A stretch of DNA of 64,000 nt. Origin: Parabacteroides sp. ZJ-118 (GTDB taxonomy: Bacteria; Bacteroidota; Bacteroidia; Bacteroidales; Tannerellaceae). The notes beneath the pieces are model-generated. The model was not told the DNA's origin and ran no database searches. It saw only the letters and a list, made by a program, of their open reading frames with translations. Location: NCBI RefSeq assembly GCF_011038785.1, contig NZ_JAAKDT010000011.1:1-64000 (forward strand), read 5' to 3'. This document shows positions 52,285 through 61,402 of the stretch, piece after piece (the stretch's first letter is position 1; every line of letters begins with the position of its first letter). A program made the translations under genes and the position numbers.

Positions 52285-53484
52285 ATGCATACTGATAAGA
52301 TCGTCACATCCAGCTTTTGCTATGTATTAGCGGCGAATTTCCTGCTTTTTTTCGCATTTTATCTAATCCTGCCAATCTTGCCCTTTTATCTAAAGGAAGA
52401 ATTCATGATCGGGAGGTCCATGATCGGGTTTATCTTATCGTGCTATACGCTGGCGGCGCTCTGTATCCGTCCATTCGCCGGATATTTGCTGGATACTTTC
52501 GCCCGCCGTCCCTTATATCTGGTAGCTTATTTCATTTTCACCGCCATATTCGGCGGGTACATGGTAGCCACGGCACTTACCCTCTTTATCGCCTTACGCA
52601 TCGTACACGGTTTCGCCTTCGGCATGGTGACAGTGGCCGGAAATACGATACTGATCGATATCCTGCCCTCCTCCCGCCGCGGGGAAGGCATTGGCTATTA
52701 TGGCCTAGCCAATAACATCGCTATGAGTTTCGGGCCGATGATCGGGCTGTTCCTGCAAGGGAACTTCACATACGACGTGATCTTTTCCTGCTCGCTGCTA
52801 TCCGGAAGCCTTGGCTTTATCATGGCCTATATGGTCAAGACGCCTTATAAGCAACCGGTCAAACGAGAACCGATCTCCCTTGACCGTTTTTTCTTGGTGA
52901 AGGGAACTTGGGCGGGGATCTCCCTACTATTGCTTTCCATCCCCTACGGAATGACGACCTCCTATGTGGCCATGTATGCCGCCGAGATCGGGATCAGCAT
53001 AAACTCCGGGCTCTATTTCACCTTCATGGCGATCGGGCTGGCTGTGTCTCGCCTGTTCTCCGGACGGCAAGTGGATAAAGGGCGGATCACGCTTGTTATC
53101 TCCCTCGGGATGTATTTGGCGGCGGCCACATTCTTTCTTCTCGCGGCGCTCAAGGAATTGATGCATTGGAATCCGGTATTTTCTTCTTACCTCTACATAG
53201 GTATAGCCCTCTCGCAAGGCGTGGCGTTCGGAACCATGTTCCCGGCTTTCAACACGCTTTTCGTAAATCTGGCGCCCAACAACCAACGGGGTACGGCCAC
53301 TTCTACCTATCTAACTAGTTGGGACATAGGTATCGGTATTGGGCTGATGGCCGGGGGCGCCATCGCACAAGAATTGGGTGGGTTCAACCACGCCTACCTG
53401 TCCGGCGCTTGCCTTACGGTATTGTCCACCTTGTTCTTCTTACTAAAGGCGGGTCCCCATTTCAATCGGCACAAGTTAAGATAG
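52285..53484 (+). CDS. Major facilitator superfamily transporter
   Basis: The protein is 399 residues with twelve membrane segments and the MFS motif around the 2-3 loop (GYLLDTFARRPLYLVAY). The middle loop is basic (YMVKTPYKQPVKREPISLDRF, in part), and the second half repeats the pattern (SRLFSGRQVDKGRIT). It resembles drug or sugar efflux members (YfcJ/AraJ-like), but the substrate cannot be assigned. It is followed by pdxB after 106 bases, in the same direction. Confidence 0.9.
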   Translation: MHTDKIVTSSFCYVLAANFLLFFAFYLILPILPFYLKEEFMIGRSMIGFILSCYTLAALCIRPFAGYLLDTFARRPLYLVAYFIFTAIFGGYMVATALTLFIALRIVHGFAFGMVTVAGNTILIDILPSSRRGEGIGYYGLANNIAMSFGPMIGLFLQGNFTYDVIFSCSLLSGSLGFIMAYMVKTPYKQPVKREPISLDRFFLVKGTWAGISLLLLSIPYGMTTSYVAMYAAEIGISINSGLYFTFMAIGLAVSRLFSGRQVDKGRITLVISLGMYLAAATFFLLAALKELMHWNPVFSSYLYIGIALSQGVAFGTMFPAFNTLFVNLAPNNQRGTATSTYLTSWDIGIGIGLMAGGAIAQELGGFNHAYLSGACLTVLSTLFFLLKAGPHFNRHKLR

Positions 53485-53590
53485 ACACCCTATTGTTAGT
53501 ACATTACAGTTTCTACTAGGAGAAACTCCCTTCACTTGTATATCCCCTGTTTTTTACTTAATATCGCGTAACGATAATCAAGCGAATAAG

Positions 53591-54718
53591 ATGAAAATAA
53601 TAGCAGATAACACGGTCCCTTATCTAAAAGGGATCTTGGAGCCGATAGCGGACGTATCTTATTTGGAATCCAAGGATTTCACACCCGAGAACGTACGAGA
53701 TGCTGATGCCTTGATCGTCCGCAGTATCGACAAATGTACACGCCACTTGCTGGAGGGCAGCCGTGTGCGTTTGATCACCACCGCCACGATCGGTTTCGAT
53801 CATATCGATACCCGTTATTGCGAGGAGGTAGGCATTATCTGGAAAAACGCTCCGGGATGCAATGCCGTATCGGTCGGGCAGTACGTATTATCTTCCTTGA
53901 TCCACACAGCATTACAACGAGGCGAGAGCCTAAAGGGCAAAACGATCGGGATCGTGGGAATAGGTCATGTAGGCCGTGTCGTGGAAAGGTTTTGCGGTGC
54001 CATGGGTATGCGGATACTCCGAAATGACCCTCCCCGGGCAGAGCGAGAAGGAGTGGAAGGATTCGTCCCACTGGACACGATCGCCGCAGAGGCGGATATC
54101 ATCACCCTGCACGTCCCGCTGACCCAAGAGGGGAAATACCCGACCTATCATCTCGCCAATACGACCTTCTTCGGTAAACTTAAGCGAAAACCATGGTTCA
54201 TCAACAGTTGCCGAGGAGCCGTATGCGATACCCTTGCTCTACTACAAGCCAAACAAATTGGGCTTGTGAGCGATCTGATTATCGATTGCTGGGAAAATGA
54301 GCCGGACATAGATCGCACGCTATTGTCCGAGGCCACGATAGCCACCCCGCATATAGCCGGCTTCTCCGCCGACGGAAAAGCCAACGGCACACGGATGTGC
54401 CTAGAACAGATTGAACGCCATCTAGGCTTACGGATCGAGGAGATAGGGCAAGTGGCTCCTCCCGCTCCTTCCAACGAGCAGATCGACCTCGACCAATTTC
54501 AAGGCCTCCGGATCGAACAGGCTGTCTTATCCACCTTCAATCCCATAGCGGTAGACCGGGCCTTGAGAGAGTCACCAGAACGGTTCGAATGGTTCAGGTC
54601 TCATTACAACCATCCTCGAGAGTTTAAAGCCTACCGGGTTTTACATGCCCGACCGGAAGAAATTCAAAAACTGAACGCACTCGGTTTTGGACTTAGTATA
54701 ACACCCGAGACTATTTGA
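53591..54718 (+). CDS. pdxB: 4-Phosphoerythronate dehydrogenase
   Basis: The protein is 375 residues. The NAD-binding GIVGIGHVGRVVERF lies near 119-133, the D-2-hydroxyacid dehydrogenase signatures ITLHVPLTQEGK and WFINSCRGAVCDTLAL follow, and the catalytic His is in ATPHIAGFSADGK. The C-terminal PdxB dimerisation domain (about 290-375) sets it apart from SerA and other relatives. It oxidises 4-phosphoerythronate in the DXP-independent pyridoxal phosphate pathway. Confidence 0.93.
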   Translation: MKIIADNTVPYLKGILEPIADVSYLESKDFTPENVRDADALIVRSIDKCTRHLLEGSRVRLITTATIGFDHIDTRYCEEVGIIWKNAPGCNAVSVGQYVLSSLIHTALQRGESLKGKTIGIVGIGHVGRVVERFCGAMGMRILRNDPPRAEREGVEGFVPLDTIAAEADIITLHVPLTQEGKYPTYHLANTTFFGKLKRKPWFINSCRGAVCDTLALLQAKQIGLVSDLIIDCWENEPDIDRTLLSEATIATPHIAGFSADGKANGTRMCLEQIERHLGLRIEEIGQVAPPAPSNEQIDLDQFQGLRIEQAVLSTFNPIAVDRALRESPERFEWFRSHYNHPREFKAYRVLHARPEEIQKLNALGFGLSITPETI

Positions 54719-54786
54719 CATAGCGACGAGGACGTTTTAATATAAAAACGTACAGGAACAAGGAAGATGTTTATTAAAAAACTCGC

Positions 54787-54794
54787 TATCTTTG
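54787..54794 (+). promoter_or_regulatory. -7 box (TATCTTTG) of the signalling operon
   Basis: TATCTTTG lies 41 bases before the first ATG (54836) of the six-gene signalling operon. There is no TTTG at the right distance upstream, so the promoter may need an activator. Confidence 0.55.
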
Positions 54795-54835
54795 TGATTC
54801 AATTATAACTCTTTACAAATGAAACAACAAGCGAT

Positions 54836-56005
54836 ATGGCGATAAAAATATTAAGCGTAGACGATGAGCAGGATTTGGAAGTATTGTTAACCCACTACTT
54901 TAGACGGAAAATCCGGAAAGGAGAATACGAATTCACATTTGCCCATAATGGACTAGAGGCATTGAAGTTGATGGTAGAAAATCCCGACTTCGATATTATC
55001 CTTAGCGACATCAATATGCCTGAGATGGATGGTCTCACCCTGCTCTCCAAAATCAACGAGCTTCGGAATCCCGCCCAAAAATGCATCATGGTATCTGCCT
55101 ATGGCGACATGAAGAATATTCGTACAGCGATGAACCGGGGGGCTTTCGATTTCGCAACCAAGCCCATCGACTTGGACGATCTCTCCACGACCATCGAAAA
55201 AGCGGTCGAGCAAATCAAATATATCAAGGAGACGCAAAAAGAGCATTACCAGTTGCAATCCTTGCAAACCGATCTGGCTACGGCCGGAGAGATCCAAAAA
55301 GCGATCTTACCATGCAAGTTCCCGCCTTTCCCAGAATTAGAGAAGAGGTTGGATATTTATGCATCCATGACACCGGCGAAAGATATCGGCGGAGATTTTT
55401 ATGATTTCTTCCGCATCAACGAGGACAAGATCGGTTTTGTCATGGCGGACGTCTCCGGAAAAGGAATCCCCGCGGCGCTTTTCATGGCGGTAAGCAACAC
55501 CCTGCTCCGTTCCGTGGCCATGTCCGCGGAGACGACCAACGAGTGCATGAACGAGGTAAACCGGCTTTTATGCAAAGCGAGCGTAAACTCCATGTTCGTC
55601 ACGATGCTATACGGTATCTTAAATCATAAAACCGGCGATATAGACTTTACCAACGCCGGACATAACCCCTCTTATATCTTGCGAGACAACGGAACAGTGG
55701 AACAAGTACCGCAACACACCAATTTCGTAGCGGGCGGGCTGGAGGGATTCGTGTATAAGAATGACTCTGCACATCTAAATCCCGGCGAGGCGATCGTATT
55801 ATACACAGACGGAATAACCGAGGCGTTTAATACGAAAAACGAAGCCTTCGGCGAGGAACGCCTAGCAGACTCGCTCGCAGAATTGTATTACGAGGACTCC
55901 AAAACTATCATCGAGGAAGTTCATAACGATTTAGGCGATTTCATCGGTGATACGACCCAATCCGACGACATGACGATGCTTGTGATCAAACGTAAGAAAA
56001 ACTAA
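54836..56005 (+). CDS. Response regulator fused to PP2C-type (SpoIIE/RsbU) phosphatase
   Basis: The protein is 389 residues. The receiver domain (1-125) has the acidic pocket DDE at 9-11, phospho-acceptor Asp58 in LSDINMPEMDG and Lys in ATKPID. A short coiled coil (about 125-160) links to a PPM/SpoIIE serine phosphatase domain with metal-binding motifs DIGGDFYDF, MADVSGKGIPAALFMA, GHNPSYIL, LYTDGITEA and QSDDMTML. Phosphorylation should switch the phosphatase, which in related systems acts on anti-sigma-factor antagonists; no STAS protein is seen here. It is first in the operon, 3 bases before the WD40 gene. Confidence 0.93.
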   Translation: MAIKILSVDDEQDLEVLLTHYFRRKIRKGEYEFTFAHNGLEALKLMVENPDFDIILSDINMPEMDGLTLLSKINELRNPAQKCIMVSAYGDMKNIRTAMNRGAFDFATKPIDLDDLSTTIEKAVEQIKYIKETQKEHYQLQSLQTDLATAGEIQKAILPCKFPPFPELEKRLDIYASMTPAKDIGGDFYDFFRINEDKIGFVMADVSGKGIPAALFMAVSNTLLRSVAMSAETTNECMNEVNRLLCKASVNSMFVTMLYGILNHKTGDIDFTNAGHNPSYILRDNGTVEQVPQHTNFVAGGLEGFVYKNDSAHLNPGEAIVLYTDGITEAFNTKNEAFGEERLADSLAELYYEDSKTIIEEVHNDLGDFIGDTTQSDDMTMLVIKRKKN

Positions 56006-56008
56006 CAC

Positions 56009-57577
56009 ATGCCTTTCCTAAAGCGACATATCGGACTCACGCTATTCCTTTTGCTTTTATTGGCGGGAGGAGGGGTATCTGTGTATTCGCTTTGGAAAGA
56101 GAACCTGCGGCATAAACAAGAACGAGCCACCTTGATTGAGCAATTACGGCAAGCCACCGAGAGCCAGAAAGAAGCGACCATCACTCGCCGTATCAGTACA
56201 CAATTGGAAGAAATAGCCTACCAGCAAAAGGAGATATCCGACATACAACGGCAAGAAGCGGTCAACCAAACCAAGATCGCCGAGGAGATGCGCAACCACG
56301 CCGAACTAGAGAAGGAAAAAGCAGTCATGGCTCAAGAAGCTGCTCTAGAAGCCTACAATCAGATGGAGGAGCAGAAGAAACTGGCGGAGATCCGTCGGAA
56401 AGAGGCGGTAGAGGCCCGGATGAAAGCGGACACATTGGCTCGATTGGCCTTGGGACGTTCGTTGGGCTCACAGGCCTCTACACAATATACGATCGGGAAT
56501 AAGGAATTGGCCACCTTATTAAGTTACTCCGCATGGAAATTCACGTCTGAAAACAAAGGAGATATCTACCAACCGGCTATTTTCGATGCGTTGTCTCAAA
56601 TTAGCGACCTATCCAAGCGCTGGAGGCTCCATGCCGGAGCGATCCGGGACATACAGGTTTTCCAAGATGCCCAAGGCTCGCATCTGCTCTCCGCCAGTCA
56701 ATATGGAGAGTTATATGTATGGAAAATAGAAGGGAATCATTTATCGCAAGAACATTTTCTCGTGAGTAATTCCACTTATGATTTCCGGAAGGTCGTGGTA
56801 GATTCGGAGCACAAACAATATATCGCGCTCTCTTATCCGGACCTATTACTCGTCGTAAATAACGCCAATAAAAAGATAGAGCTTCCTTTGGGCATGAAAG
56901 AGCCAGTCGGTATGGAACAAATCGAGAACCAACTATTCATCGCCTATAAAAAAGGGGAGATCCAAAAGGCGAAAATCAATGACTGGAAATTTACGACGGT
57001 CTGCAAGCACCCACACCGTATCACGGCTTTTACCAAAAATGGGCTTGACATCATTTGGGGCGATGAGGAAGGTGGGGTTTATCAACTTGACAAGCAAGGA
57101 AACATTCGCTTGCTATGGGATTTGATCAAGCAACCGATCTCTTGTATGCGAATCGGCAAACAGACCGAGAGGTTAACAATCGGTTATAAAAACGGATTAG
57201 TGGCTATCGTAAATACCGCAACCAAAAACTATAAAGAGCTAGTCGGACATATCTCGCCCGTGACCGAGATCCGATTCTCCGGAGGGAAATTATTTACGAG
57301 CAGTTACGACGGCACGGTTCGTCTATGGAGCATCGATAATGAGAGTAAGATCGTCTCATCCATCGTGTACCAGCCTTCCGAGTGGATACATACATTCGTG
57401 ATCAGAGAAAGCGGAGACTGGATCTTTACCGGCGACGAGAAAGGAAACCTCAGCTTGGTCTCTATCTCCCCAGACTATATGGCGGCGCAAATCCGGCAAC
57501 ATATATCCCGGAACTTCACGAGGGAGGAATGGGATTATTATATCGGTGAGTTAAATCAATATGAGACGTATAAATAA
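56009..57577 (+). CDS. Membrane-anchored coiled-coil WD40 repeat protein
   Basis: The protein is 522 residues. One membrane segment (about 8-26) is followed by a long Glu/Lys/Gln-rich coiled coil (about 30-150; LEEIAYQQKEISDIQRQEAV and similar), then LARLALGRSLGSQASTQY and a WD40-like propeller (about 205-500) with SHLLSASQYGELYVWKIEG and KLFTSSYDGTVRLWSID as the clearest blades. It is probably a sensory or scaffolding partner; there is no enzymatic domain. The gene overlaps the next by 17 bases. Confidence 0.85.
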   Translation: MPFLKRHIGLTLFLLLLLAGGGVSVYSLWKENLRHKQERATLIEQLRQATESQKEATITRRISTQLEEIAYQQKEISDIQRQEAVNQTKIAEEMRNHAELEKEKAVMAQEAALEAYNQMEEQKKLAEIRRKEAVEARMKADTLARLALGRSLGSQASTQYTIGNKELATLLSYSAWKFTSENKGDIYQPAIFDALSQISDLSKRWRLHAGAIRDIQVFQDAQGSHLLSASQYGELYVWKIEGNHLSQEHFLVSNSTYDFRKVVVDSEHKQYIALSYPDLLLVVNNANKKIELPLGMKEPVGMEQIENQLFIAYKKGEIQKAKINDWKFTTVCKHPHRITAFTKNGLDIIWGDEEGGVYQLDKQGNIRLLWDLIKQPISCMRIGKQTERLTIGYKNGLVAIVNTATKNYKELVGHISPVTEIRFSGGKLFTSSYDGTVRLWSIDNESKIVSSIVYQPSEWIHTFVIRESGDWIFTGDEKGNLSLVSISPDYMAAQIRQHISRNFTREEWDYYIGELNQYETYK

Positions 57578-60560
57578 TATATCGACACCCAAGTACACGA
57601 TCATCCTATGGATCGTGTGGATAGGGACGCTCTTGCCGGCCCTGTCGCAAGAAGGTGTACCGTTTTTCCGGAATTATACCACCTCGGACTATCAGGCTCA
57701 CAACCGAAACTTCGATGTAGTTTGCGACTCCTCCGGAATCGTTTATTTCGCCAATTTCGAGGGAATTCTTTATTTCAACGGGGAGGAGTGGAATAAGATT
57801 TTCACGCCCGGGATCTCACGAATCACATGCCTATATGTAGACCGGGAGAATCAAGTCTGGGTAGGCGGGCATAACTACATCGGTAAGATCACGAGATCCG
57901 AGAAGGGAAAACCGGTATTGAAGACCTATCTATCCGATCAAGAAACAGGCAATCAGCATCTCCGTATAGGTGAGGTAAGCCATATCGAAGAGGCCGAAGA
58001 CTCCCTCTACTTTCTCACGCAAAGTTATCAGATCACGATCCGGAAAGATTCCCTCCTGTCCGCCCACCCTTTCGACGGTGCTACCCGCCTAGAGCCTACG
58101 GCCAAGCGGATCCGCCTATCCACTCAAACATGGGTGAGCACGAATGGCAATAACGGACTCATTTTCACGGATAACCACGGGAACACGCTATCCACCCTCA
58201 TGGAAGAGAACGGATTGTGCAGCAATACGATCAACGATATAGAGACCGATCATAGAGGTTCCCTTTGGGGAGTGACCGACAACGGAATCTTCCGGGTAAA
58301 CACACCCTCTTTCTATTCCAAATTCACCGAGAAAGAGGGCTTGAAAGGAGAGGTTACCACCCTATACCGATATAAAGGAGATTTCTACGCTGGAACCTTG
58401 CACGGGCTTTTCCGATACAATAAGGCTACCGACCGATTCGAGAAACAGCCCGCTATTGCCCAGTCCTGCTGGCAGCTGAAAGAGAGTCCGGGCGGAAGCC
58501 TGTTCGCCGCCACGAGCAACGGACTTTTCAAAATCAACGGACAACGAATCATACAGCTCAACGATTACAACACATTCAGCCTCGTATTCGATCCTACGGA
58601 CCCGCAAACGATCTATACCGGAGAGATCGATGGAATCTTTCGTTTAAAAGGAGAACATAGAGAGGAAGCCGCAGATATAGAGAAAGCGATGAAACTGGAA
58701 GTCTCGGACCATTCTTTCTGGGCAGAGACTCTCTATGGAGAGATTTACTGGTTCGGGCCGGAACTGCCTGGTCCCGTTCTGCTGGATTCCTTACAAGGTT
58801 TAAAGGCGATCGGAGGTAATAAGCTATATCGTATCAACGGACATGTAGATGTGTTCTCCCAATATGGAATCCAACGCTGGAACCCATCCAACCAACAGTT
58901 CGAGGAGACACCCGCCCTTTTGGATTCCCTCATGGAGACGAATCACTGGTGGCCGGGTATTTACGCCTCCAGCCCGTCCGGACATGAGGAATGGATCACG
59001 AGAGGAGACGGCAAGGGCCTGGTGTCTTTCAATAACAAACAGATTGACCGGACAAAGAACCTGATGTTGGTACCGATCAAAGATCATATCATCCGTACAC
59101 TTTACTTGGAGGAGAACGGTATCTCTTGGATCGGCGGAGATTTCGGGTTGATCAAGTTCGATCCGAATGAGCTGGACGGGGACTTCTCGCACCTGCCGAA
59201 GATACATATCCGTGGGATCCGCCTAGGAAATGACTCCACGTATTTTGAGGGCTATAACGGAGATATCCGGCAAATGACGACACTGCCGGTTCCCCGCTTC
59301 GGAAGTTCTATGAAAAACTTTGAGTTCTTGTTTACCTCCGATGCCAACGATCTGATCACCGAGGTGGAATACGCCTATTACCTAGAGGGATACGAAAGCA
59401 GTTGGAGCCCGTGGCAGACCGCCTGCAAAAAGGAATACACGAACCTATCATTCGGGACCTATACGCTCCACGTGAAGGCAAAAGATGCATTCGGCCGGGA
59501 AAGCGAGGAGGCGAGTTTTACCTTTACGATCCTGAAACCATTTTACCTAAAATGGTACAGCTTATTGGCGTATCTAGCCGCTTTGATAGTACTGATCTTA
59601 CTATTCTCCAAATGGCGTACCCGCAAGTTATTGCAGGAGAAAATGCGTTTGGAGGAGACCGTGGAGCAACGTACACGCCAGATCCGCGAGCAAAGGGACG
59701 AGATCGCCGAGAAATCACAAAAGCTGGAGGTAGCCTTGCGGGAATTGGGTGAGGCGCAAGACCAATTGATCCGCCAAGAAAAGATGGCTACCGTAGCCAA
59801 GCTGACGCAAGGATTGATAGACCGCATCTTAAACCCGCTGAATTATATCATCAATTTCTCCCATCTTTCTACCGTCTTACTCAAAGACATGAAAGAAGAC
59901 GTGGAGGACGAGGAGGAAAATATCGCGGAAGATAATTACGAGGATATGCAAGATATCCTGCGAATGCTGCATACGCACCTCACGAAAATAGAGGAGCACG
60001 GCAATAGTACCTCACGCATATTAAAGGCCATGGAGGAAATGCTATCTGAGCATAACTGCCATTTCCGTAAGACGGATATCAATAAGCTCATAAAGGACAA
60101 TTTAGACACATTAAGGCAGTATTGCCAAAAGGAATTGCAGACATCCGAGATACAAATCGACTTCAGGCCACTGGAAACGCCATTGCCCATGGACGTAGAC
60201 CCGTTGCTATTGGGCAAGGTATTGACGAGCATGATGCTAAACAGCGTTCATGCGCTTCGTAAAAAGAAGGAGAGAAGCGATTATAAAGCCCAAATGGAGA
60301 TCCGTATAGAGCGCCAGGAAGACCATGCGCTGATCTATTTGCGCGACAATGGCATCGGTATAGAGGAAAACATATTGGATAAAATATTCGACCCGTTCTT
60401 TACGACGAAAACCACCTCGGAAGCCGCAGGCGTGGGCTTATACCTAAGCCGGGAGATTATCTTTAGCCATAATGGTTCCATACAAGTAAAATCGGAAAAA
60501 GACGAATACACGGAATTCATTCTGTCTCTTCCTACACATCAATCCTTAAAAATCAAGTAA
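57561..60560 (+). CDS. Propeller-type sensor kinase with degenerate phospho-acceptor site
   Basis: The protein is 999 residues: signal peptide or anchor (about 11-30), Reg_prop beta-propeller (about 35-590), Y_Y_Y domain (about 600-690), membrane segment (about 697-718), coiled coil, a DHp-like helix, and a HATPase domain (about 880-995) with N-box MMLNSVHAL, DNGIGIEENILDKIFDPFF (in part) and AGVGLYLSREI. The usual H-E-x-x-N-P-L-N of the His box reads D-R-I-L-N-P-L-N, so the phospho-acceptor His is Asp754. It probably cannot phosphorylate itself in the normal way. It may sense a ligand and act on the canonical kinase encoded 2 bases downstream. Confidence 0.88.
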   Translation: MRRINNISTPKYTIILWIVWIGTLLPALSQEGVPFFRNYTTSDYQAHNRNFDVVCDSSGIVYFANFEGILYFNGEEWNKIFTPGISRITCLYVDRENQVWVGGHNYIGKITRSEKGKPVLKTYLSDQETGNQHLRIGEVSHIEEAEDSLYFLTQSYQITIRKDSLLSAHPFDGATRLEPTAKRIRLSTQTWVSTNGNNGLIFTDNHGNTLSTLMEENGLCSNTINDIETDHRGSLWGVTDNGIFRVNTPSFYSKFTEKEGLKGEVTTLYRYKGDFYAGTLHGLFRYNKATDRFEKQPAIAQSCWQLKESPGGSLFAATSNGLFKINGQRIIQLNDYNTFSLVFDPTDPQTIYTGEIDGIFRLKGEHREEAADIEKAMKLEVSDHSFWAETLYGEIYWFGPELPGPVLLDSLQGLKAIGGNKLYRINGHVDVFSQYGIQRWNPSNQQFEETPALLDSLMETNHWWPGIYASSPSGHEEWITRGDGKGLVSFNNKQIDRTKNLMLVPIKDHIIRTLYLEENGISWIGGDFGLIKFDPNELDGDFSHLPKIHIRGIRLGNDSTYFEGYNGDIRQMTTLPVPRFGSSMKNFEFLFTSDANDLITEVEYAYYLEGYESSWSPWQTACKKEYTNLSFGTYTLHVKAKDAFGRESEEASFTFTILKPFYLKWYSLLAYLAALIVLILLFSKWRTRKLLQEKMRLEETVEQRTRQIREQRDEIAEKSQKLEVALRELGEAQDQLIRQEKMATVAKLTQGLIDRILNPLNYIINFSHLSTVLLKDMKEDVEDEEENIAEDNYEDMQDILRMLHTHLTKIEEHGNSTSRILKAMEEMLSEHNCHFRKTDINKLIKDNLDTLRQYCQKELQTSEIQIDFRPLETPLPMDVDPLLLGKVLTSMMLNSVHALRKKKERSDYKAQMEIRIERQEDHALIYLRDNGIGIEENILDKIFDPFFTTKTTSEAAGVGLYLSREIIFSHNGSIQVKSEKDEYTEFILSLPTHQSLKIK

Positions 60561-60562
60561 TT

Positions 60563-61402
60563 ATGAGTGATATGAAAGAATTAGAGCAACAAATCCAAGA
60601 CTTGCGAACACAGATTCAGAAGTCCGAGAAGCTATCGTCATTAGGAATATTGAGTGCAGGTATCGCTCACGAGATACAGAACCCGCTGAACTTTGTCATA
60701 AATTTCAGCCAGATAGCAAATGATATGGTGGATGACCTGACAGATATCCTCGACGAGAAGGGTTTTGACCTGGAAGATGAGGAGAACAAGGAATTGGCAG
60801 ACACGATCGCCACTTTGCGTTCTTATTTGGCCAAGATCGCCGAGCATGGGAACCGGGCTACCGACATCATTCAAGGAATCTTATTGTACTCACGCGGAAA
60901 GTCCGATGAGTTTATCGCCACCTCCATCCAGAAATTGCTGAAGGAGTACGTATGGCTATCCTTCCATGCCATGCGTGCCAACCTCACGGATTTCAACGTG
61001 ACGATCAAGGAGGAGTATGACCCGACGATCCCGGAGGTGAAAATAATTCCCCAAGACATCAGCCGTGCCATTATCAACTTGATGAACAACGCTTGTTATG
61101 CCGTTTGGAAAAGACAACAAAACACCGATAGTTCCTATGTCCCTACAGTCACAGTCAAAGCGTACCGACAAGGAGAGCACCTCTACATCAGCGTAGAGGA
61201 CAATGGTATGGGCATGTCAGACGAGGTAAAGCAGAAGCTTTTCAACGCTTTCTTCACCACCAAACCTATCGGGGAAGGGACCGGCTTAGGCCTCTCCATC
61301 ACCCGTAACATTATCGAGGAGAAACATCACGGCAAAATAGTGTTCGAGTCTGAGGAGAACCGATATACCCGTTTCACGATCTCCATACCCATGAACCCAT
61401 GA
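60563..61402 (+). CDS. Soluble histidine kinase
   Basis: The protein is 279 residues with no membrane segment or sensor domain. A short coiled coil (4-24) leads into a DHp domain with the intact box SAGIAHEIQNPLN, phospho-acceptor His36. The HATPase domain has N-box MNNACYAV, DNGMGMSD, FFTTKP and GTGLGLSITRNI. It is the only complete kinase in the operon and the likely donor for the receiver of the first gene. Similarity to the C-terminal part of the preceding protein (N-F-S-x-I spacing after NPLN) suggests the two kinase modules share an origin. Its stop overlaps the start of the TonB receptor gene (ATGA). Confidence 0.92.
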   Translation: MSDMKELEQQIQDLRTQIQKSEKLSSLGILSAGIAHEIQNPLNFVINFSQIANDMVDDLTDILDEKGFDLEDEENKELADTIATLRSYLAKIAEHGNRATDIIQGILLYSRGKSDEFIATSIQKLLKEYVWLSFHAMRANLTDFNVTIKEEYDPTIPEVKIIPQDISRAIINLMNNACYAVWKRQQNTDSSYVPTVTVKAYRQGEHLYISVEDNGMGMSDEVKQKLFNAFFTTKPIGEGTGLGLSITRNIIEEKHHGKIVFESEENRYTRFTISIPMNP

